NCBI RefSeq assembly: GCF_003952185.1
Contig: NZ_RXFS01000009.1
Coordinates: 124,001-188,000, forward strand
Source of the DNA: Variovorax sp. 679
GTDB lineage: Bacteria > Pseudomonadota > Gammaproteobacteria > Burkholderiales > Burkholderiaceae_C
Reading direction: 5' to 3'
DNA: 64,000 bases
Part shown: one piece after another, positions 33,448 through 43,673 of the stretch
How the letters are laid out: each line of letters starts with the position of its first letter
How positions within the stretch are numbered: the first letter of the stretch is position 1
Notes under the pieces: model-generated
Seen by the model: the letters and a program-made list of their open reading frames with translations, nothing else
The model's database searches: none
What the model was told of the DNA's origin: nothing
Position numbers and translations under genes: made by a program

Positions 33448-34857
33448 ATGGCGTTCCCCAGAACCCTGAAGCTGATCCTGCTGTCGATCCGCGACCTGAT
33501 CGCTTCGGCCGGGCCGATCGTGTTCATCGTCATCGGCCTGCTGATCGCCGCCTACTGGTGGCTGCAGCCGCAGCCGCCCAAGCACGTGACGCTGGCCACC
33601 GGCCCCACGGGCAGCGCCTACGCGCAGTTCGGCAAGCGCTATGCCGAAGCGCTCAGGCACAGCGGCATCGAGGTGGAACTCAAGGCCACATCGGGCTCGA
33701 CCGAGAACCTGCAGCTGCTGCGCACCGGCGGCGCCGACGTGGGCTTCGTGCGCGGCGGCAGCGCCGACCCGGTGGCCGACGAAGAGGCCGGCCTCACCTC
33801 GCTGGGCAGCCTGTTCTACGAGCCGATCTGGCTCTTCTACCGCACCGACTCGGCGCAGAAGATCGACCGCAAGACCGCCACGCTGACTTCGCTCGCCCAG
33901 CTGCGCGGCCTGCGCGTGAACGTCGACCTGCCGGGCAGCGGGCTGCCTGACATCATGGAGCGCATGCTCAAGGCCAACAGGCTCGGCCCCGACGACCTGC
34001 TGCTGTCGAACCTCGAACAGGCCTCCGCCGCCGAGGCGCTGGAGGCCGGCATCCTCGATGCCATCGTGCTGTCTTCCGCGCCGCAATCGCCGCAGGTGCA
34101 GCGCCTGCTGCGCTCCGGCGACGTGAAGCTCATGGACTTCGGGCAGGCCGATGCCTATTCGCGGCACTTTCCGTTCCTCTCGCCGGTGACGCTGCCGCGC
34201 GGCATGATCGATTTGTCGAAAGACCTGCCGCCGCACGACGTGTCGCTGCTCGCGGCCACCACCTCGCTGCTGTCGCGCGACGAAACGCACCCGGCCCTGC
34301 GCCAGCTCTTCGCGCAGGCGGCGCAGTCGGTGCACAGCGGCGCCGGCTGGTTCAACCGGGCGCGCGACTTCCCCAACACCCGCACCAGCGAACTGCCGGT
34401 GAGCCCCGAGGGCGACCGCGCCATCAACGGCACGCCGCCGGTCTGGCAACGCTACCTGCCCTTCTGGGCCAGCAACCTCGTCGAACGCATGTGGCTGGTG
34501 CTGGGCGGCCTGCTGGTGCTGATGCTGCCGCTGAGCCGCGTGGTGCCGCCGCTGTACCAGTTCCGCGTGCGCCGCCGCGTGTTCCGCTGGTATGCACGGC
34601 TGCGCGACATCGAGGCGAAGGTCGACGGCGGAACGCTGGCGAAGGAGGACGAGCGGAAGTCCCTGCTCGAAGACCTCGACCAGCTCGACCGCGTGGTCAA
34701 CAAGGTGGCGGTGCCGCTGTCGTACGCCGACGAGCTCTACGCGCTGCGCAACAACATCTATGCGGTGCGCAAGCGGGTGCTGGCGAAGGCGCCGCAGGGC
34801 GGTGCGGGCGGCGGCAGCGCAGCCGGATCGACGGCCGCGGCGAACGATGCGGCCTGA
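33448..34857 (+). CDS. TAXI-family TRAP-type binding protein with two membrane anchors
   Basis: A 469-residue protein. A TAXI-type periplasmic domain (HVTLATGPTGSAYAQFGKRY; GADVGFVRGGSADP) sits between an N-terminal helix (about 18-37) and a C-terminal helix (about 350-372), followed by a cytosolic helical tail of about 90 residues. It is longer than a free binding protein and looks membrane-anchored. No DctQ/DctM permease is nearby, so a sensor-like or orphan role is possible. It starts 17 nt after the peptidase and overlaps pabBC by 11 nt. Confidence 0.82.
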   Translation: MAFPRTLKLILLSIRDLIASAGPIVFIVIGLLIAAYWWLQPQPPKHVTLATGPTGSAYAQFGKRYAEALRHSGIEVELKATSGSTENLQLLRTGGADVGFVRGGSADPVADEEAGLTSLGSLFYEPIWLFYRTDSAQKIDRKTATLTSLAQLRGLRVNVDLPGSGLPDIMERMLKANRLGPDDLLLSNLEQASAAEALEAGILDAIVLSSAPQSPQVQRLLRSGDVKLMDFGQADAYSRHFPFLSPVTLPRGMIDLSKDLPPHDVSLLAATTSLLSRDETHPALRQLFAQAAQSVHSGAGWFNRARDFPNTRTSELPVSPEGDRAINGTPPVWQRYLPFWASNLVERMWLVLGGLLVLMLPLSRVVPPLYQFRVRRRVFRWYARLRDIEAKVDGGTLAKEDERKSLLEDLDQLDRVVNKVAVPLSYADELYALRNNIYAVRKRVLAKAPQGGAGGGSAAGSTAAANDAA

Positions 34858-36640
34858 CGGAGCGCTGCACCCCACCTCGCGCACGCTGATCGACTTCGCA
34901 CAGCCGCGCGGCGACGGCACGGCCCGGCTGCGCCTGTGCTTCGGCGCGCCATCGCGCGTGCTGGTGGCACGCACGGCGGCCGAGGTGCGACCCGTGCTCG
35001 ATGCCGTCGACACACTGGCCCGCGAGGGTCGCTGGTGCGTGGGGTATCTGCGCTACGAAGCCGCGGCGGCCTTCGATGCCGCGTTTGCGGTGCATGCGGA
35101 CGATGGAGGGCCGCTGGCTTGGTTCGGCGTGCACGACGAAGCACTGCCCTGGCAGGAGGAAGCCCCCGGCACTACGCCACCAGCTCCGCCGATCGATTGG
35201 CAAGACGGCCTTTCGCGCGCCGACTTCAACCACCGCATGCAGGCCATCCACCGCGCGATTGCGAACGGCGAGCTCTACCAGCTCAACTACACGGCCGCGC
35301 TGCACGCGCGCTTCCACGGCGATGCGCAGGCGTTGTTCCTCGCGCTACGCCAGGCACAGCCCGACGGCTACACCGCCTTCATCGACACCGGCAAGGAACA
35401 GGTGCTGTCGGTATCGCCCGAGCTCTTCTTCGACCGGGAGGGCGACCGCATCCTGACGCGCCCCATGAAGGGCACGGCCCCGCGCGGCGCCACGCCAGAA
35501 GAAGACGAAGCACTGGCACAACGACTGCGCACCGTGCCCAAGGAGCGGGCCGAGAACGTGATGATCGTGGACCTGATCCGCAACGACCTCTCGCGCGTGG
35601 CCCGGCCCTTCTCGGTGCGCGTGCCGCGCCTGTTCCACACCGAGGCGCTGCCGACCGTGTGGCAGATGACGTCGGACGTCGAAGCCCTCGCGCGCGAAGG
35701 CACCACGCTGGCGGATGTGTTCGGGGCGCTGTTCCCGTGCGGCTCGATCACCGGCGCGCCCAAGGTCAGCGCGATGCGCATGATCCGGGAGCTGGAGCCC
35801 GAGGCGCGCGGCGTTTACTGCGGCGCGGTGGGCGTGGTGCGGCCCGGAGGTCATGCCACCTTCAACGTACCGATCCGCACCGTTACGCTGCGCGACGGCG
35901 AGGCGCGCTGCGGCATCGGCAGCGGCATCACGGCCGATGCGCGGGCCGATGCCGAATGGGAGGAATGGCGCCACAAGCGGGCCTTCCTGGACCGGGCAAG
36001 CCAGCCCGCAACGCCGTCGTTCGACCTGCTTGAAACCCTCGCGCTGGCGGACGGCGAACTGCGCGACGCACCCGCGCACCTGGCACGCATGGCGGCCGCG
36101 GCGGCGCACTTCTGCCGCTCATGGAATGAGGAGTCGGTCGCCTCCTGCCTCGACGGCCTGAAGGCGCGGCATGCTGCCGGCACGTGGCGCGTGCGCCTGC
36201 TGCTCGATGCGCAGGGCACGCCGCGCGCCGAAGCCTTCGCGATGGAAGCACCCCCCGCTCGCGTGCGCCTGCAGCTCGCGGAGCGCCCTTTCGAAGAGGC
36301 CCACGGCGACTTCACCCGCTTCAAGACCACCCGCCGCGTCCACTACGAAGCCTTCGCGCCCACCGCCCCGGGCGTGTTCGACACCCTGCTGTGGAACCGC
36401 GACGGTGAGATCACCGAATGCACGCGCGGCAACATCGCCCTGCTGCTCGACGGCCGCTGGGTCACGCCGCCGCTGCGCTGCGGCCTGCTGAACGGCATCG
36501 GCCGCGCCAACCGCGTGCGCAGCGGCCAGCTTGCCGAAGCGGTCGTACGGGTGGACGATCTGCCTCGCGTGCAGGCTCTGGCCTTCGTGAACAGCCTGCG
36601 CGGCTGGCTGGATGCCGATCTCGGCGTCCAGCAAAAATAG
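34847..36640 (+). CDS. pabB: Fused aminodeoxychorismate synthase component I / aminodeoxychorismate lyase (PabB-PabC)
   Basis: A 597-residue fusion for p-aminobenzoate synthesis in the folate pathway. The PabB part (about 1-375) has LYQLNYTAAL, the catalytic Lys208 in RPMKGTAPRG (TrpE enzymes have Ala there), ENVMIVDLIRNDLSRVA and GSITGAPKVSAMRMI. The PabC part (about 390-597) is a PLP class-IV aminotransferase fold with RFKTTRRVHYEA and NRDGEITECTRGNIAL. The start ATG 34847 lies inside the end of the TAXI gene. A separate PabA glutaminase is needed and is not in the window. Confidence 0.92.
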   Translation: MRPDGALHPTSRTLIDFAQPRGDGTARLRLCFGAPSRVLVARTAAEVRPVLDAVDTLAREGRWCVGYLRYEAAAAFDAAFAVHADDGGPLAWFGVHDEALPWQEEAPGTTPPAPPIDWQDGLSRADFNHRMQAIHRAIANGELYQLNYTAALHARFHGDAQALFLALRQAQPDGYTAFIDTGKEQVLSVSPELFFDREGDRILTRPMKGTAPRGATPEEDEALAQRLRTVPKERAENVMIVDLIRNDLSRVARPFSVRVPRLFHTEALPTVWQMTSDVEALAREGTTLADVFGALFPCGSITGAPKVSAMRMIRELEPEARGVYCGAVGVVRPGGHATFNVPIRTVTLRDGEARCGIGSGITADARADAEWEEWRHKRAFLDRASQPATPSFDLLETLALADGELRDAPAHLARMAAAAAHFCRSWNEESVASCLDGLKARHAAGTWRVRLLLDAQGTPRAEAFAMEAPPARVRLQLAERPFEEAHGDFTRFKTTRRVHYEAFAPTAPGVFDTLLWNRDGEITECTRGNIALLLDGRWVTPPLRCGLLNGIGRANRVRSGQLAEAVVRVDDLPRVQALAFVNSLRGWLDADLGVQQK

Positions 36641-36653
36641 TTTGTCAATGCGC

Positions 36654-36684
36654 TTGACTTGGAGCGCGCTCTAATTTCGAGAAT
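36654..36684 (+). promoter_or_regulatory. MerR-type promoter with 19-bp spacer and operator dyad
   Basis: TTGACT (36654-36659) and GAGAAT (36679-36684) are separated by 19 nt, the overlong spacing typical of MerR-activated promoters. Between them lies the dyad TTGGAGCG/CGCTCTAA (36659-36674; 7 of 8 pairs match). Transcription would begin within a few nt of the merR ATG at 36692, predicting a leaderless or near-leaderless message. Confidence 0.75.
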
Positions 36685-36691
36685 CAACGCC

Positions 36692-37183
36692 ATGGAAACC
36701 AGCCTGACCATCGCGGAAGTCGCAAAGCGAACCGGCCTCACTGCCTACACGCTGCGGTACTACGAGCGCATCGGGCTGATCGCCGCGGTGTCCCGTGCAC
36801 CCGGCGGTCAGCGGCGCTATGCGAGCGCCGACATGGACTTGCTGGATTTCCTGTTGCGCCTGCGCGAGACCGGCATGTCCATCCAGGGCATGCAGGCCTT
36901 CGTCAGGCTTCGAAGCCAGGGGGACGCCAGCGTCGGCGAACGGCGCGAGATGCTTGAGCAGCACCTCGCCGAAGTTCAGGCCAAGGTGGCGGCGCTGCAG
37001 CAATCCATGCAGGCGCTGTCGCTCAAGATCGACCACTACAGCGAGGTCGAGAAAACGCAGAAGCGTCCTCCTCTGTCGGGCAAGGCCCGGGAAGGAAAGA
37101 CGAGCAATGACGAACACACAACAACAAGACCTGGGCCAGGGCGACAGCCTGCGCTACGTGCGTGGCCTGGCCAAGCTTCATGA
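36692..37183 (+). CDS. MerR-family transcriptional regulator
   Basis: A 163-residue regulator. The winged helix-turn-helix is at the N-terminus (TIAEVAKRTGLTAYTLRYYERIG start and GGQRRY), followed by the dimer coiled coil (about 75-120). No cysteine ligands of metal-sensing MerR proteins are present, so it more likely senses small molecules or redox-derived signals like NmlR/AdhR types. Its last 26 or so residues are read across the start of the next gene in another frame. The promoter in front is of MerR-regulated type, so it is probably autoregulated. Confidence 0.88.
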   Translation: METSLTIAEVAKRTGLTAYTLRYYERIGLIAAVSRAPGGQRRYASADMDLLDFLLRLRETGMSIQGMQAFVRLRSQGDASVGERREMLEQHLAEVQAKVAALQQSMQALSLKIDHYSEVEKTQKRPPLSGKAREGKTSNDEHTTTRPGPGRQPALRAWPGQAS

Positions 37184-37565
37184 GATCGACGGTGAAGGCG
37201 GCGTCAAGGTGGTCGAGAGCCTGGCCGGCATCGCGCCGGACTTCGGCCGCCTGGTGATCGAGTTTCCGTTCGGCGACATCTACTCGCGCCCCGGCCTCGA
37301 CCTGCGCTCCCGCGAGATCGCGACGGTGGCCGCGCTCACCGCCATGGGCAATGCCGCGCCGCAGTTGAAGGTGCACATCCATGCCGCGCTGAACGTCGGC
37401 GTGACGCGCGACGAAGTGGTCGAGGTCATGATGCAGATGGCGGTGTACGCGGGCTTTCCGGCGGCGCTGAATGGCCTCTTCGCAGCACGAGAGGTGTTTG
37501 CGGCCGAGGATGAAAAAAGCGCGCGGCCCCTTGCGGAACCGCGCGCTCTTGTCGAAGCAATCTGA
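37107..37565 (+). CDS. Carboxymuconolactone decarboxylase-like (AhpD-fold) protein
   Basis: A 152-residue AhpD-fold protein. LDLRSREIATVAALTAMGNA and LKVHIHAALNVGVTRDEVVEV are the family core. It lacks the CxxC of AhpD peroxidases, pointing to a carboxymuconolactone-decarboxylase-like or unknown role. The ATG at 37107 lies 77 nt inside the merR frame, with GGAA-rich sequence upstream. It is almost certainly the target gene of that MerR protein. Repeat copy B follows 5 nt after the stop. Confidence 0.88.
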   Translation: MTNTQQQDLGQGDSLRYVRGLAKLHEIDGEGGVKVVESLAGIAPDFGRLVIEFPFGDIYSRPGLDLRSREIATVAALTAMGNAAPQLKVHIHAALNVGVTRDEVVEVMMQMAVYAGFPAALNGLFAAREVFAAEDEKSARPLAEPRALVEAI

Positions 37566-37570
37566 ACCTA

Positions 37571-37667
37571 TTCCAGAAACACCGCGGAACCGGCTTTGCC
37601 GGGCCGCAGGTGTTGCCCCCGGTAGGGGGTTGGCGTAGCGACACGAAGTGCGCGCAGCCTGGGGGCG
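37571..37667 (-). repeat. Intergenic GC-rich repeat element, copy B
   Basis: The reverse complement of this 97-nt stretch matches the element at 17381-17475 nearly throughout, including GCGCACTTCGTGTCGCT and AAGCCGGTTCCGCGG. It fills the space between two convergent genes. The hairpin centre reads CCCCC-TAC-CGGGGG on the minus strand. Confidence 0.75.
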
Positions 37668-37671
37668 AGCC

Positions 37672-39333
37672 TTATTTCAGGGCCTTGTAGCGCATGCGCT
37701 TGGGCTTGGCACCTTCCTCGCCCAGACGCTTCTTCTTGTCGGCTTCGTACTCCTGGTAGTTGCCGTCGAAGAAGGTCCACTGGCTGTCGCCTTCGGCGGC
37801 CAGGATGTGCGTGGCGATGCGGTCGAGGAACCAGCGGTCATGGCTGATCACCATGACCGTGCCGGCGAACTCGAGCAGCGCGTCTTCGAGCGCACGCAGG
37901 GTTTCCACGTCCAGGTCGTTCGAGGGTTCGTCGAGCAGCAGCACGTTGCCGCCCGCGATCAGCGTCTTGGCCAGGTGCAGGCGGCCGCGTTCACCGCCCG
38001 ACAGCGTGCCGACCTTCTTCTGCTGGTCGGCGCCGTTGAAGTTGAAACGGCCCGCATACGCGCGGCTGGCCATCTGGAACTTGCCGACGTTGATGATGTC
38101 CAGGCCGTTCGAGATGTCTTCCCACACCGTCTTCTGGTCGCCCAGCGCGTCGCGCGACTGGTCGACGAAGGCCATCTTCACGGTCTGGCCGATCACGACC
38201 TCGCCCGAATCCGGCTTTTCCTTGCCCGCGAGCAGCTTGAACAGCGTCGACTTGCCGGCGCCGTTCGGGCCGATGATGCCGACGATGGCGCCGGCCGGGA
38301 TGTTGAAGCTCAGGTTGTCGATCAGCATGCGGTCGCCGAAGGACTTGCTGACGTTCTTGAACTCGAATACCTGGCTGCCCAGGCGCTCAGCCACAGGAAT
38401 GAAGATTTCCTGCGTTTCGTTGCGCTTCTGGTATTCGACGTCGCTCAGCTCCTCGAAGCGGGCCAGGCGCGACTTGCTCTTGGCCTGGCGGGCCTTCGGG
38501 TTCTGGCGCGACCACTCGAGTTCCTTCTTCAGGGCCTTGGCGTGGGCTTCTTCGCTCTTCTGCTCCTGCGCCAGGCGTTCGCCCTTCTGCTCGAGCCAGG
38601 TGCTGTAGTTGCCCTTCCATGGAATACCGCGGCCGCGGTCCAGTTCGAGGATCCACTCGGCGGCGTTGTCCAGGAAGTAGCGATCGTGGGTGATGGCCAC
38701 CACGGTGCCCGGGAAGCGCTGCAGGAACACTTCGAGCCACTCGACCGATTCGGCGTCAAGGTGGTTGGTCGGTTCGTCGAGCAGGAGCATGTCGGGCTTG
38801 CTCAGCAGCAGTCGGCACAGCGCCACGCGGCGCTTTTCACCGCCCGAGAGCACGCCGATCTTGGCGTCCCAGGCCGGCAGGCGCAGGGCGTCGGCGGCGA
38901 TCTCGAGCTGGTGCTCGGAATCGGTGCCGGCGGTGGCAATGATGGCCTCGAGTTCGGCCTGTTCGGCGGCAAGTGCGTCGAAATCGGCGTCTTCGGCGGC
39001 GTACAGCTCGTAGACCTCTTCCAGGCGCTTCTTGGCCGCGTTGACGGCGCCCATCGATTCCTCGACCGATTCGCGCACGGTGTGCTCGGCATTGAGCTTG
39101 GGCTCCTGCTCGAGGTAGCCGATCGTCAGACCGGGCATGGGCAGCGCCTCGCCCTCGATTTCCTTGTCGACGCCCGCCATGATCTTGAGCAGCGTGGACT
39201 TGCCCGAGCCGTTCAGGCCGAGCACGCCGATCTTGGCGCCGGGGAAGAAGGACAGCGAAATGTCTTTCAAGATCTGCCGCTTGGGCGGCACGGTCTTGCT
39301 GACACGGTTCATCGAATAGACGTATTGAGCCAT
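37672..39333 (-). CDS. ettA: Energy-dependent translational throttle protein EttA (ABC-F)
   Basis: A 553-residue ABC-F ATPase that binds the ribosomal E site and gates entry into elongation by ATP/ADP ratio. Two ATPase domains are seen: LNGSGKST (about 40-47) with LSGGEKRR and LLLDEPTNHLD; and GPNGAGKST with LSGGERGRLHLAKTL and LLLDEPSNDLD. The arm and linker lie between. The C-terminal YEADKKKRLGEEGAKP is EttA-like. Start is ATG 39333 (MAQYVYSMNRVSK). Length matches E. coli EttA (555). Confidence 0.95.
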   Translation of the reverse strand: MAQYVYSMNRVSKTVPPKRQILKDISLSFFPGAKIGVLGLNGSGKSTLLKIMAGVDKEIEGEALPMPGLTIGYLEQEPKLNAEHTVRESVEESMGAVNAAKKRLEEVYELYAAEDADFDALAAEQAELEAIIATAGTDSEHQLEIAADALRLPAWDAKIGVLSGGEKRRVALCRLLLSKPDMLLLDEPTNHLDAESVEWLEVFLQRFPGTVVAITHDRYFLDNAAEWILELDRGRGIPWKGNYSTWLEQKGERLAQEQKSEEAHAKALKKELEWSRQNPKARQAKSKSRLARFEELSDVEYQKRNETQEIFIPVAERLGSQVFEFKNVSKSFGDRMLIDNLSFNIPAGAIVGIIGPNGAGKSTLFKLLAGKEKPDSGEVVIGQTVKMAFVDQSRDALGDQKTVWEDISNGLDIINVGKFQMASRAYAGRFNFNGADQQKKVGTLSGGERGRLHLAKTLIAGGNVLLLDEPSNDLDVETLRALEDALLEFAGTVMVISHDRWFLDRIATHILAAEGDSQWTFFDGNYQEYEADKKKRLGEEGAKPKRMRYKALK

Positions 39334-39633
39334 GTGTGGTTGATTACCTTGGGTAGCGGGGATTCGGGGAAAGCGCGGCCGCCGGAACGCAGGCATTCAG
39401 GCGCGGCAAACCACTGATTATCGACTCATGCGACAATAGGCCCCGTTGCCGGGTCCAGTTGCCCGAAACACCGGCTCTCTGCCGGGGACGAAGAAAGCTC
39501 CATTTCAACCCTTTTGCGAGGGCGGACTTTCCGGCTCCCACCCCTGACCTTCATCTGCCTTGACTGGCTCGGCGTCAACAAGACGCCTGGCGGGCCGATG
39601 CCACTGCGCCGTGTATGGCGCTTGTTGTTTCCA

Positions 39634-41412
39634 ATGAATTTTGACGAACTGAAGCTGGCCCCCGCCATCTTGAAGGCTGTGCACGAGCACGGCTACGACT
39701 CCCCCACCCCCATCCAGGCGCAAGCCATCCCCGCGGTCCTCGAAGGCCACGACCTTCTGGGCGGAGCCCAGACCGGCACCGGCAAGACCGCCGCCTTCAC
39801 GCTGCCGATGCTGCACAAGCTCAGCATGAGCCGCAGCGCCACCAACAAGTTCGGCGGCACCGGCGTGCGCGCCCTCGTGCTGACCCCCACGCGCGAACTC
39901 GCGGCGCAGGTCGAAGAGTCGGTGCGCACCTACGGCAAGTACCTGCAGCTCGACTCGACCGTGATCTTCGGCGGCGTCGGCATGAACCCGCAGATCAGCA
40001 AGCTCAAGAAGGGCGTCGACATCCTCGTGGCCACCCCCGGCCGCCTGCTCGACCTGCAGCAGCAGGGCATGCTCGACCTGGGCCAGGTCCAGATGCTGAT
40101 CCTCGACGAAGCCGACCGCATGCTCGACATGGGCTTCATCCACGACGTGAAGAAGATCCTGGCGCTGGTGCCCAAGGAAAAGCAGAGCCTGCTGTTCTCG
40201 GCCACCTTCAGCGACGACATCCGCGACCTCGCAGCCACGCTGCTGAAGAACCCGCAGAGCATCCAGGTCACGCCGCGCAACACCACGGTGCAGCGCATCA
40301 CCCAGGTGATCCACCCCGTGGGCCGCGGCAAGAAGAAGGCGCTGCTCGCGCACATCATCAACGAGAACAAGTGGAGCCAGGTGCTCGTGTTCACGCGCAC
40401 CAAGTTCGGCGCCAACAGCGTGGCGGAGTTCCTGACCAAGAACGGCATCGAGGCCATGGCGCTGCACGGCAACAAGAGCCAGAGCGCGCGTACGCAGGCA
40501 CTGGCCGGCTTCAAGAGCGGAGACATCCGCGCGCTGGTGGCCACCGACATCGCGGCCCGCGGCATCGACATCGACGAGCTGCCGCACGTCGTGAACTACG
40601 AGATCCCGAACGTCAGCGAAGACTACGTGCACCGCATCGGCCGCACCGGTCGTGCCGGCTCCAGTGGCGAGGCCGTGAGCTTCGTCTGCCTGGACGAGGA
40701 AGGCTTCATGCAGGAAATCGAGCGCTTCACGAAGCAGACGATTCCCGTGCAGATCATCGAGGGCTACGGCCCCGAGGAAGGCGAACGCGCCGAGCCCATC
40801 GCCATGGGCCGCCAGACCATCTGGGGCGGCGCCGGTCGTCCGCCGAGCCGCGACGTTATGCAGGCAGCCGCCAAGGCCGCCCGCACCGAGATGCTGCAGC
40901 GCATCCGCGAGAACAAGGCCAGCCAGGGTGGCGGCAACGGCGGTGGCAATGGCGGCCAGCGCCGCGGTGGTGGCCAGGGCGGCAACGGCCAGGGCCGCAG
41001 CGCCAATGGCGGCGGCCAGGGACAAGGCCAGGGCCCGCGCGGCCAGGCACCCCGCCCGCAGCAAGCCCGCGGCCCGCAAGGCCCGGCACGCGCGCCGCAG
41101 CACCACCACGCATCGCACGAGGAGCGCCAGCCACGCCATCACGGCAACAGCCACAGCCCGACGCAGGCCAACCAGGTCGCGCACCTGCGCGCCGAATCGG
41201 TCGGCGGCGGCGGCGCCGGCCAGCCCGATCCGCTGCGCACGAGCGTCGACCACATGGGTGGCCGTGGACGCGGCGGCCGCTCGGGCGGCGGTGGTGGTGG
41301 CTACGGCGGCGGCAACCGTTCGGGCGGCGGTGGCCGTTCGGGTGGTGGCGGTGGCTACGGTGGCGGCAATCGCTCCGGTGGTGGCGGTGGCGGACGTTCG
41401 TTCGGCCGCTGA
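39634..41412 (+). CDS. rhlE: DEAD-box RNA helicase, RhlE type
   Basis: A 592-residue RNA helicase. The Q motif is followed by AQTGTGKTAAF, PTRELAAQV, LDEADRMLDMG, LLFSATF and HRIGRTGRAG. After about residue 390 there is a long low-complexity tail rich in Gly, Arg, Gln, Asn and Ser (GGGNGGQRRGGGQ; repeated GGYGGGNRSGGG), typical of RhlE proteins that assemble RNA-protein condensates or ribosomes. No Shine-Dalgarno is seen at ATG 39634; ATG 39598 is an alternative. The 300 nt between ettA and this start hold no supported gene and may be a long 5' leader. Confidence 0.93.
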   Translation: MNFDELKLAPAILKAVHEHGYDSPTPIQAQAIPAVLEGHDLLGGAQTGTGKTAAFTLPMLHKLSMSRSATNKFGGTGVRALVLTPTRELAAQVEESVRTYGKYLQLDSTVIFGGVGMNPQISKLKKGVDILVATPGRLLDLQQQGMLDLGQVQMLILDEADRMLDMGFIHDVKKILALVPKEKQSLLFSATFSDDIRDLAATLLKNPQSIQVTPRNTTVQRITQVIHPVGRGKKKALLAHIINENKWSQVLVFTRTKFGANSVAEFLTKNGIEAMALHGNKSQSARTQALAGFKSGDIRALVATDIAARGIDIDELPHVVNYEIPNVSEDYVHRIGRTGRAGSSGEAVSFVCLDEEGFMQEIERFTKQTIPVQIIEGYGPEEGERAEPIAMGRQTIWGGAGRPPSRDVMQAAAKAARTEMLQRIRENKASQGGGNGGGNGGQRRGGGQGGNGQGRSANGGGQGQGQGPRGQAPRPQQARGPQGPARAPQHHHASHEERQPRHHGNSHSPTQANQVAHLRAESVGGGGAGQPDPLRTSVDHMGGRGRGGRSGGGGGGYGGGNRSGGGGRSGGGGGYGGGNRSGGGGGGRSFGR

Positions 41413-41435
41413 TCCCAGCCATCCGGAATTTGAAC

Positions 41436-41462
41436 AAGGGCGCCTCTCGGCGCCCTTTTTCT
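41436..41462 (+). terminator. Intrinsic terminator after rhlE
   Basis: AAGGGCGCC and GGCGCCCTT form a 9-bp stem with a TCTC loop, followed by a T-rich run (TTTTCTTT). It lies 24 nt past the rhlE stop. Confidence 0.9.
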
Positions 41463-41527
41463 TTGGATCTTCGGCACAGGGCGCGCGAGGCGTGACAAAT
41501 GCAAACTCAAGCCACAATCATCTCGCC

Positions 41528-42568
41528 ATGCAATACATCCCACCCAACTACGCCACCCTCTTCGTAGCCACCTGCAACCTCCTCAACCTCGCGGCTCCAA
41601 ACCGCGTGTACTACGAGAACCAGGACGCCTACACCGAGCGCGAGTACGAACGGAAGATCGACTGGACCGGCGAGCGCTTCCATGCGCTGAATGCCGACGT
41701 GCTGGCGGTGCAGGAGGTGTGGGACGAGTCGGCTCTCAAGGCCTGCATTGCGCGCAGCGGCCTGCGCTACGACTTCATCTCGGTGCCCGGCGCCGAGAAC
41801 ACGCCGCCGCCGGGCAGCCCCGAGGGCACGCCCGCGCGGCCAGGTGCGCAGGGCACGCCGCGCGTGGGCATCGCGACGCGGCTGAAGGTGGACGAGATCC
41901 GCTCCTTCGTCGACTTTCCACCGGGCTTCGGCGTGGAGGTGCCGGGCCTCGGGCCGCACACGCGCTTCGAACGGCCTCCCCTCCTTGCCACGGTGCGCAT
42001 GAAGCACGGCCAGCCGGTGCACGTGCTCACGACGCACCTGAAGTCCAAGCGCCCCAAGTTCCTGCAGGACGCGCAGGGCAACCATCTTGAAGACCGCGAC
42101 GACCGCAAGGTGGGCGTGATGGCTTCGCTGCGCTCGCTGCTGATGCGCGGCGCCGAAGCGGCCGCCCTGCGCTGCATCGTGATCGACCTGCTGCAGGGCA
42201 CTAACGTACCGCTGGTGGTGATGGGCGACTTCAACGACAACCCGCACAGCGTGACGACGCAGCTCGTGGCGGCCACCTCGGAGGTCGCCTACGACAAGGC
42301 CGCGCGCGACGTGGCGCTGTTCAACGCCTACGAGATGCAGGGCGAGTCGGCACTCAAGAAGGACGTGGCGTACTCGCACATCCACCAGGGCTACCCGGAG
42401 GTGCTCGACCAGATCCTCGTGAGCGAGGAATTCGTCGCCACCAGCCGGCACAGCCTGGGCGACGTGCGGCGGGTCGACTATTTCAATGACCACCTGCACG
42501 AGGGGCGCGACCGCTCGCGCTCGGACCACGGCTTCGTGCGCGCCCTCTTGCGACTGCGCACGACCTGA
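41528..42568 (+). CDS. Endonuclease/exonuclease/phosphatase-family protein
   Basis: A 346-residue EEP-fold hydrolase. Motifs are ATCNLLNLA (start), the metal Glu in LAVQEVWDE, THLKSKRP, GDFNDNPHS and the catalytic His in SDHGF. Members act on nucleic acids, phosphoinositides or sphingomyelin; this one has no signal peptide and looks cytosolic. Start ATG 41528; the open frame upstream runs through the rhlE tail out of frame. It converges on the sugar ABC genes. Confidence 0.88.
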   Translation: MQYIPPNYATLFVATCNLLNLAAPNRVYYENQDAYTEREYERKIDWTGERFHALNADVLAVQEVWDESALKACIARSGLRYDFISVPGAENTPPPGSPEGTPARPGAQGTPRVGIATRLKVDEIRSFVDFPPGFGVEVPGLGPHTRFERPPLLATVRMKHGQPVHVLTTHLKSKRPKFLQDAQGNHLEDRDDRKVGVMASLRSLLMRGAEAAALRCIVIDLLQGTNVPLVVMGDFNDNPHSVTTQLVAATSEVAYDKAARDVALFNAYEMQGESALKKDVAYSHIHQGYPEVLDQILVSEEFVATSRHSLGDVRRVDYFNDHLHEGRDRSRSDHGFVRALLRLRTT

Positions 42569-42578
42569 CCCTGGCGGC

Positions 42579-43649
<1,071 letters not shown>

Positions 43650-43673
43650 TTTTTCGTTCCTGCGTGGGCTCTG

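Noticed and set aside
37648..39417. 589-codon frame antisense to ettA
   Set aside because: Composition is His/Val/Leu/Arg-rich with no motif, as expected for the complement of a GC-rich gene; ettA on the other strand is unmistakable.
39505..41517. 670-codon frame antisense to rhlE
   Set aside because: Ala/Thr/Val low complexity arises from the complement of the Gly-rich RhlE tail; no domain is visible.
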